This document shows positions 57,985-64,000 of a DNA stretch of 64,000 nt, one piece after another. The stretch is from NCBI GenBank assembly GCA_032717465.1, contig JAVRFU010000145.1:62001-126000 (forward strand), in the 5' to 3' direction. The stretch is from Coenobita brevimanus (Eukaryota > Arthropoda > Malacostraca > Decapoda > Coenobitidae). The position numbers were made by a program, and so were the translations under genes. The notes beneath the pieces are model-generated. The model saw only the letters and a program-made list of their open reading frames with translations, did not search any database and was not told where the DNA came from. Position 1 is the stretch's first letter, and each line of letters opens with the position of its first letter.

Positions 57985-58150
57985 AACAGTGCAGAGTTTT
58001 AATGAATGTATGTATATATTTCTCTACCTGTCAACAAGTGGGTTGGTGGAGGGTTAGTGCCCCTCCCATTAAAACAACTAAAAGACAAATGGCCACCCCT
58101 AACAGGACTATGGCATCTGGCTACGGATAGAAAGATATATAGATAGAAAT
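57985..58150 (+). mobile_element. SINE-like repeat family A, 3' part
   Basis: CTGTCAACAAGTGGGTTGGT, GGAGGGTTAGTGCCCCTCCC, GGCCACCCCTAACAGGACTA and TGGCATCTGGCTACGGATAG, followed by degenerate ATAGATAGA. Shares the RTE-type tail. Confidence 0.7.
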
Positions 58151-58384
58151 ATTTATGGTTGTCAGCTAGTACACACAAGTATATGTTGGGTTAAAGACTG
58201 GTAGTGAACTGTAACTTAGATAAGGTCATCAGTTTGGGATATCAGTGAAATGCGTAGAAATAATAATTAATTTGTTGTTCTCAGGTTGACCTCTACATGG
58301 ACCTCCAGAAGCCCTGAGTTGTGCATCCTGTCTGAGCTGTGGCACCACATAAGTCACTCTGTCAAGTATGTTGGATGAGGCAGG

Positions 58385-58770
58385 CAATCTGCACTGTATA
58401 TCTGTCCATCTATCTATCTACCCATCTATCTGTCTGTCAGTCTATCTATATATCAATGTACCTATAGCCAGATTCTTTAATCCTGTAAGGGGTGGCCACA
58501 AACAGATTGCTTGCATGTTGCCCTCTCCCCTGTTATTTTTTTGCCCTTCTCCCAACTTACACCCACCTCTCATATACCTATCTACTCTATCCCTACACAT
58601 CATCCTTAGTCTCCTCTGCCCTCTCATCCCCTCCACCTCACTCACTTACACTTTCCCAGTTCGTCTCTCACTCCATCACATGGCCAGACCACCTCAATGT
58701 ATATCTCCTAACATTATCACATCCACATCACATCACTCCTTCATTTCTGTTGCATGTCAGTATTAGCCAC
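58385..58770 (-). mobile_element. RTE-like LINE 3' relic with (GATA)n tail
   Basis: (CTAT/CTGT)n at 58,400-58,450, the reverse of GGGGTGGCCACAAA-type tail, then decayed REGNMQAICLWPPLT-like and VSEVEGMRGQRRLRM coding end and (W)SGHVMEW block. Confidence 0.72.
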
Positions 58771-59419
58771 TCTTTTAACAGCTTAGCCTTTATATTATTT
58801 CTTTCTGTAACATTCCAGATTTGGTGCTAGGAAATGCTGTTGATTTTTTTTAACCTACAAATAACTGGAGTCAAAAAAAGAATATATTGCCTGATTTTAG
58901 TGTTAGATTTATCCTAATTTAGACCTGCATTTGAGTATTCAGTGACAAGCATGTTCCTCATATTTTAATTTATCCCTCCAGTGAAGTATTTTATTTATTC
59001 TTGTTACATCTAATTGATTTTATGCAGCATCAGGGAGACCTCATTTAGGGAAGGAGTAATTGAATGTTATATACAGTATGACCTCTCCAGTTCTAACTCC
59101 ATCTTGTGCAGTGCTTGTTATAAGTGGGTGCATAAGAGATGAAGTGGTATTAGAGGTAGACTGCAAGGTAATGTTGATTTCATGTGTGTTGTGTGTTGGG
59201 GAGAGCATTTAAGATTGTCAGGTTGAAAGTATTGATCATGCTAGTGAGTCTCTTGAGTATATGGAAGAGTTTTGTCATTTGGGGCACCTGTTATGTGCTG
59301 GAGGTGGGACTGGAGACAGCTCTGTGGCCAGAGTGAGGAGTGGTTGGAAGAAGTTCTGGGAGCTATTACCTCTCCTGACATTGAGAGGGTTCTCCTTTCA
59401 TTGCTAAAGGACCTTTGTA
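58771..59419. other. Unassigned stretch
   Basis: 59,210-59,400 shows scattered RTE-like words (GAGTCTCTTGAGTATATGGA) upstream of the fragment at 59,420. The rest is AT-rich with nothing recognised. Confidence 0.4.
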
Positions 59420-59735
59420 TGCAGCATGCATTAGGAGTGTAATGCTATATGGTAATGAGACCTGGGCAGTAAAGGAAGATGAGATCTGTAGGCTCATATG
59501 TACAGAAATGACAGTGATTAAAAGGATGTATAGTGTGTCCTTGAATATGAGGCCTGAGGGGCTGGTTCGTGATTGAAGAGTTGAGAGAAAGGCTGGGAGT
59601 GGAGTGTATTGGTGTTGTGGTGATGAGGGGTAGATTGAGATGGTTTGGGCATGTGGAGAGGATGGAGGATGACAGTTGGGTGTGGAAAGTGAGAAGTGTG
59701 AATGTCGGGAATTGGGTTGTGAGAGGCAGACTGTC
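59420..59735 (+). mobile_element. RTE-like LINE 3' fragment, single-unit homologue of 8450-9060
   Basis: GAGTGTAATGCTATATGGTA, GGGCAGTAAAGGAAGATGAG, TGAGGCCTGAGGGGCTGGTT and GGTAGATTGAGATGGTTTGG, GCATGTGGAGAGGATGGAGG. It has one copy of the segment that is repeated about five times at 8640-8945. Confidence 0.75.
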
Positions 59736-59879
59736 CCACTTATTATAGCACTTTAGTTAACTGAGGAGGGAAGTACCACTCTTAAGGTACAAAATTCTAC
59801 AAATGCCGGTAGTACACAATATTACTGCTACTCTGCCTTTTAGAAGGAAATTAATGTATTTCAGACTTCATGGCATCCA

Positions 59880-60780
59880 ACAAATTCTCATCTACTCCAT
59901 ACATTCTTAATCCTATTCACAATCCTTGTCTATCCACCCTGTCATATGCTTTCTCCAAATCCATGAAGGCTGCATACAACTTTTTTCACTTCTCTGGAAA
60001 CTTTTCCACTAAAGATCTAAGATGAATATCTGATCTACACAACTGCTTCCCTTCCTAAAACTTCCCTGTTGTTCTCCAAGTAATTCCTCTGTTATTTCTC
60101 AAACTCTGTCAATAAGTATCCTACCATATACTTTTCCTCTTTCCACACAAAGAAGATAAATGCCTCTATGATTACCACATACTTCTTTTTCTCCTTTTTC
60201 TTTGTACAAGGGAATAATTATACCTGACTTCCAGTCCTCCAGGATTCTACTTTCCTCCCAGGCCAGTCTTCACATCTTCCACATCCATTCTACTACTATC
60301 TCTCCCCCATGCTTCAGCATTTCACCGCATACTCCATTAATTCCTGAGGCTTTCCCCATTTTGACTTTCTTCATTGCTTCCACAACTGCCATCCTACTGA
60401 TTTCTTCCTCTCTTCTCACATCCCTCTGTCTCCCAGCCATTCCCCAGCCAATTACACTCCTATTACTTTCATTCTCTATGTTCAACAGTTCCTTAAAGTG
60501 TTCCCTCCATCTGCTCACTTTTTCTCCCTTCTCAACTAGTAATCTACCATTTTATCTTTCACTCCCCAGCTATCTTCTTTAACACCCTGCCCAACTCTCT
60601 TTACCTCTTTCAAGAACATTATCTTACATTCCCTCCACTTTACACTCAATTCCTTTCAAATCTCTCATCCACTCTTTTCTTACTTTCTCTTACTAATCTT
60701 TTCACCTTTCCCTTCCTCTCTACATATAACTCTTTCTTCCATCTCACAACTTCATCCACACCCCTGTTTCTCATCCACTC
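59880..60780 (-). pseudogene. RTE-like LINE, linker and RT fragment
   Basis: Minus strand: SRWREHFKELLNIENESN, REEEISRMAVVEAMKKVK, MGKASGINGVCGEMLKHG, EDWKSGIIIPLYKEKGEKEV, CGNHRGIYLL, then across frame changes FRKGKQLCRSD and FMDLEKAYDRVDRQG (palm, about 59,920-60,000). Parallel to 10,205-10,640 and 4433/7209. Many lesions. Confidence 0.75.
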
Positions 60781-61764
60781 ACCATATGCTTTCTTCTTTT
60801 GTGCCACAGCCTGTGTCACCTCTTCATTCCACTATGCTGTTCCTTGCACCCCCTTTCGTATTCTCTTCACCCCACGCACCACTTCACCTGCTGCACAGAT
60901 TCCTTCTGTGAATATCTTGCACACACCTTCCACGTCCCCCATCTGCCGCAATCCATATTTACCCAGTCGTTCCTCTACTTCTCTCATATATTCTGTCTTT
61001 TCCCATCCTCTTGTAACCTTTCCACTCTCCTTGTATGTACTCCTACCTCCTACCCTTCCCTTCTTCTATTCCTCCATTTCATTTGGACCTTGATCCTTGA
61101 AATAGAAACTATTCAAGCTCTGCAGGTTGTCAGCTCCAATTATTCTTTTGCAGGTACAAATGATTATACTGAGTGTTTCATTTCAATGTTTCCAGAGTCA
61201 GGCATAGCAAAAAAACAACAAACAAGAAGAGACAAAGGTGAAATATTGCATTCAGTGTGGTATTGCACCATACCTAAGGAACTGTGATAAATTGATGTAG
61301 TTCATTGTATTAATATAATTTTTTAAGTGCCAGCATTTTTTCACATTTGCTAAACAAAATTAGATTTGCAAGTAATGACCAAATTTAGCACTAGATTCCT
61401 TACACTCAAAGAAAGACAGCAATAATTAAGTTGTGTATATTATTTAATTGTATGCATTTTTCTGGAGAGTAATAGAAAAAATTTAAAGAAACTAAATTAT
61501 TGCTCACAGCCCGTGTACCACTGAAAGTAAATATTAAGCCAAAGTCATAACATTGATGGAACACCGCCAGTGTGTTGCATATACAGTACCATGTGCCTCT
61601 CAAGTTCCTACCAACCCACCACAGCTCCTTGACAGATAGTTGCTGTCTCGGTCTTTGTGTCAGGCTTGATTCTAACCACAGTGATATAATACTGTATTAG
61701 GGTCTAATTATTTCATGTGTTTTGGTTCAAGCATTATACCATTTAAGACAGGTCACCTTTGTAA
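60781..61764. other. Mostly unassigned; RTE-like upstream remnant
   Basis: 60,781-61,090 is CT-rich and probably the decayed endonuclease-RT linker of the previous element read in reverse. From 61,100 on I see no feature. Confidence 0.4.
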
Positions 61765-62245
61765 ATACCAGCAAATATTTATGCCTGTGAGGTGGAGTCA
61801 GGATTCTGGAAGCTTAAATGGTGAGAGAATGAGAGTGTGGCCCATTTAACAGGGCTGCTGGTTCTCTTGTTTTGTTTTGTTTTTGTTTTTAACCCTACCT
61901 CACCCCATCCTTAGATGGGAAAAGAGGTTTGGGTGATGATTATAATTATGTTGTTTGTGTGTGAGGTGTGGAGTGATGATGATGACAGTGATGAAGACAA
62001 TAATGATGATGATGATGATGATGATGGTAATCATCATCATCATTCATCTTCATCATTTGGAACTCCTTTCCCACCCTAGGGCAGGGTGAGGAGCAGCAGT
62101 GTCCAGACAGCCCAAATTTGCCAAATCCAATGGGCCATGTTTCCATTCACTCATCATTCGTGCCCCGGGAATCCTGGCTCTCTCAGATATGCCAAAAACA
62201 TTCACCACGTTCTGTAGCTTCACATTAACGTATCCGATAGAGTCA
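61765..62245. repeat. Two SINE-like family-B copies, head to head, around GAT/ATC repeats
   Basis: A decayed plus-strand copy (61,795-61,950: GGAGTCAGGATTCTGGAAGC, TGGCCCATTTAACAGG) meets a better-preserved minus-strand copy (62,050-62,245). A (GATGAT)n-(ATCATC)n stretch (61,975-62,055) lies between them. They form an imperfect inverted repeat. Confidence 0.65.
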
Positions 62246-62274
62246 ATCCAGATGCTGCCATGTTAAAAAGGAGT

Positions 62275-63495
62275 GCCAAATCCCTGAGCATGCACTTCTC
62301 CTCACAACATTCGTCCAGTCAGCTCGATCTCACGTCAGTTCCCTAGCCTCACCGATTTCCAAACCTCTCTTCCTCATACACTCATCCACCATATCTCTCC
62401 ACCTTCTCCTTGGCCTACCTTGCCTCCTCCCTCCTTCAGAGTCGCTCAGATATACCTTTTTCACCACTCTATTGTTATCCATTCTCTCCACACGACCATA
62501 CCATCTCAGTACACTCTCTTCGATTCTGGTGTCCACAGATTTCCTCACTCCACATCTTTCACGAATCACATTACTTCGTATCCTGTCCAATCTCTGTACA
62601 CCACATACGTTCCTTAGCAGTCCCATCTCCACTGCTCTCACTCTTAACTTTTCATTTTCATGCCACACCATAGTCTCACACACTCTTTCATGTAAGCCTC
62701 GTGCAGCTGCAGCAGCACTCAAGCCTCTGTTTCTTATCAAGGCCTTCATTACACCAGCTACTCTCTTTCCTTGTGTCACTTTACTTTCAACTTCTTTTGC
62801 ACATTTTCCTCTCTTTTCTATCACTATACCGAGGTATTTGAACACTTCACCAATTCTAGTCTCTCTCCATTCACTGTAACATCACACTGGGAGTCACCTT
62901 CTCTCTTAATAACCATCACTTTACTCTTTTGTACATTTACTCTCAAGGCACAATGCTCTCAGACATCAATAAAACACTGCACTAGTCTACCGTGTTCTTG
63001 TCCGGTATTTGCAAGTAGTACTGCGTCATCAGCATACAACAAATTTGAGATATTCCATCCATCACCATTCATTACCAACGCCATCCCTCTTTCCATTACT
63101 CATGTTTTTACTTCTCTCATCATCCCATCCATGTATATATATATTGAACAACCATGGAGACATCACACAACCTTGTTGCATGCCCACACCAATGGTGAAC
63201 CATTCACTTAGATCCCCATTAACCCTTACTCAAGCTTCACTACCATCATAAAAACTCTTGACGGCACCTAGCAGCTTACCATCTACACTGTACACATGCA
63301 AAACTTTCCACAATCCTTCCTGTCTACTTTGTCATATGCTTTTTCCAGATCCACAAATGTCATAAACACCTTATGGTCCTTCTCACAAGCCTTCTCTGCT
63401 ATCTGTCTCACTGCAGATATTTGATCCACACATCCTCTGCCACTCCTAAAGCCACCCTGTTCATCACTGACCAGGACTTCTGATATCTCTTACTT
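62275..63495 (-). pseudogene. RTE-like LINE ORF2, RT and C-terminal domain
   Basis: Minus strand: DEQGGFRSGRGCVDQISA, VFMTFVDLEKAYDKVDR (first Asp), several stops, LYADDAVLLANTGQEHGRL (catalytic YADD near 63,030), then from 62,845 a 171-residue open frame FKYLGIVIEKRGKCAKEVES, GVMKALIRNRGLSAAAAARG, LRNVCGVQRLDRIRSNVIRE, VLRWYGRVERMDNNRVVKK and GRPRRRWRDMVDECMRKRGL. The alanine run is unusual. A 3' tail continues to about 62,275. Closest in layout to 22,230-23,345. Confidence 0.82.
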
Positions 63496-63502
63496 TCCCT
63501 AT

Positions 63503-64000
63503 AAACTGGAAAGTTTCCTGACATGTTGAAATTGGCCAAAGCCATTCCAGTTTTTAAATCTGGTGATCGTAAGCTGTTAAGCAATAATCGCCCTATCTCA
63601 GTCCTGCCAGCAATCAGTAAGATAAGAGAGAAATTGGTTTATGGTAGGTTAATTCAGTTTTGCACCAACAACAATATTATCACTGATTCACAATTTGGAT
63701 TTAGGGAAAAATTGTCTACCGAGAGTGCTTTGCTGTCATTCACCAAGGACATGCTGACTTCATTTGATGAAAATAAATTTACTATGGGTGTATTTCTAGA
63801 TCTGGCTAAGGCATTTGATACTGTAAATCACTCTGTATTACTAAAGAAGCTTGACCACTATGGTATACGAGGCACTTCAAATCAGTGGTTTGCTTCCTAC
63901 TTAGCCAATCGCAAACAGTTTGTGCAATACAAACAGTGCCAGTCTATCTGTATGCCAGTAGAATCTGGAGTTCCCCAGGGGTCGGTCTTAGGACCACTCT
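63503..64000 (+). pseudogene. CR1/Jockey-like LINE reverse transcriptase, runs off the right edge
   Basis: KFPDMLKLAKAIPVFKSGD, NNRPISVLPAISKIREKLV, DSQFGFREKLSTESALLSF, MGVFLDLAKAFDTVNHSVLL (first Asp) and VESGVPQGSVLGPL at the edge. Open from about 63,510 to the end without a stop, so it may be a well-preserved copy; the YADD box lies outside the window. Confidence 0.85.

Noticed and set aside
1..64000. tRNA, rRNA or other structured RNA genes
   Set aside because: I saw no cloverleaf with plausible A and B boxes nor conserved rRNA blocks; a covariance-model scan would be decisive.

Overview
The window is eukaryotic genomic DNA, almost certainly from an arthropod and most likely a decapod crustacean. 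The organism is inferred, not proven. The evidence is a split arthropod-type neural cadherin gene with GT-AG introns, dense and nested non-LTR retrotransposons (RTE-like, CR1/Jockey-like and I-like), P-element, Harbinger and Tigger-like DNA transposon remnants, long (AC)n and (GATA)n arrays, and a degenerate TTAGG-rich stretch. I found no convincing tRNA, rRNA, CRISPR array or prokaryotic operon.

The left half (1-33,500) is a pile of transposable elements. A Jockey-like LINE (1-3260) is split by a dimeric insertion (373-1160) of a repeat family that I call the CSD retroposon. The same family appears at 4720-7208 as a second dimer, cleanly inserted into an RTE-like reverse transcriptase with an 11-bp target-site duplication (TSD). 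That copy keeps an intact 423-codon frame encoding a Y-box-type cold-shock domain, a Pro/Lys-rich linker and a conserved C-terminal domain. RTE fragments, two minisatellites and several (AC)n-bounded CR1-like fragments follow. At 14,102-20,986 there is a structurally complete I-like LINE with a 15-bp TSD and a few identifiable lesions. From 23,560 to 33,350 there is a nest of LINEs inside LINEs, one of which has a GDS-esterase-like ORF1.

The right half (33,531 to about 57,000, + strand) holds the 3' part of a neural-cadherin (CadN-like, type III cadherin) gene. Its exons encode LamG1, an EGF, LamG2, a Cys-rich/EGF pair, a transmembrane segment and a short Ser-rich tail with no visible catenin-binding region. 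Exon phases agree at nearly every junction. A 1.9-kb P-element (THAP9-like) with 8-bp TSDs sits inside a LamG2 coding exon. The repaired exon still has an in-frame TGA, and the next exon but one needs a one-base frameshift, so this copy looks recently inactivated, or else it is misassembled. Its introns are filled with RTE, Harbinger, CR1-like and SINE-like copies and with a large inverted repeat near 46,740.

The last 6 kb (59,400-64,000) is again RTE-like fragments, a (GAT)n-tailed SINE-like repeat and a CR1/Jockey-like LINE that runs off the right edge. Boundaries of decayed repeats are approximate throughout. Family names rest on recognisable motifs, not on database searches.
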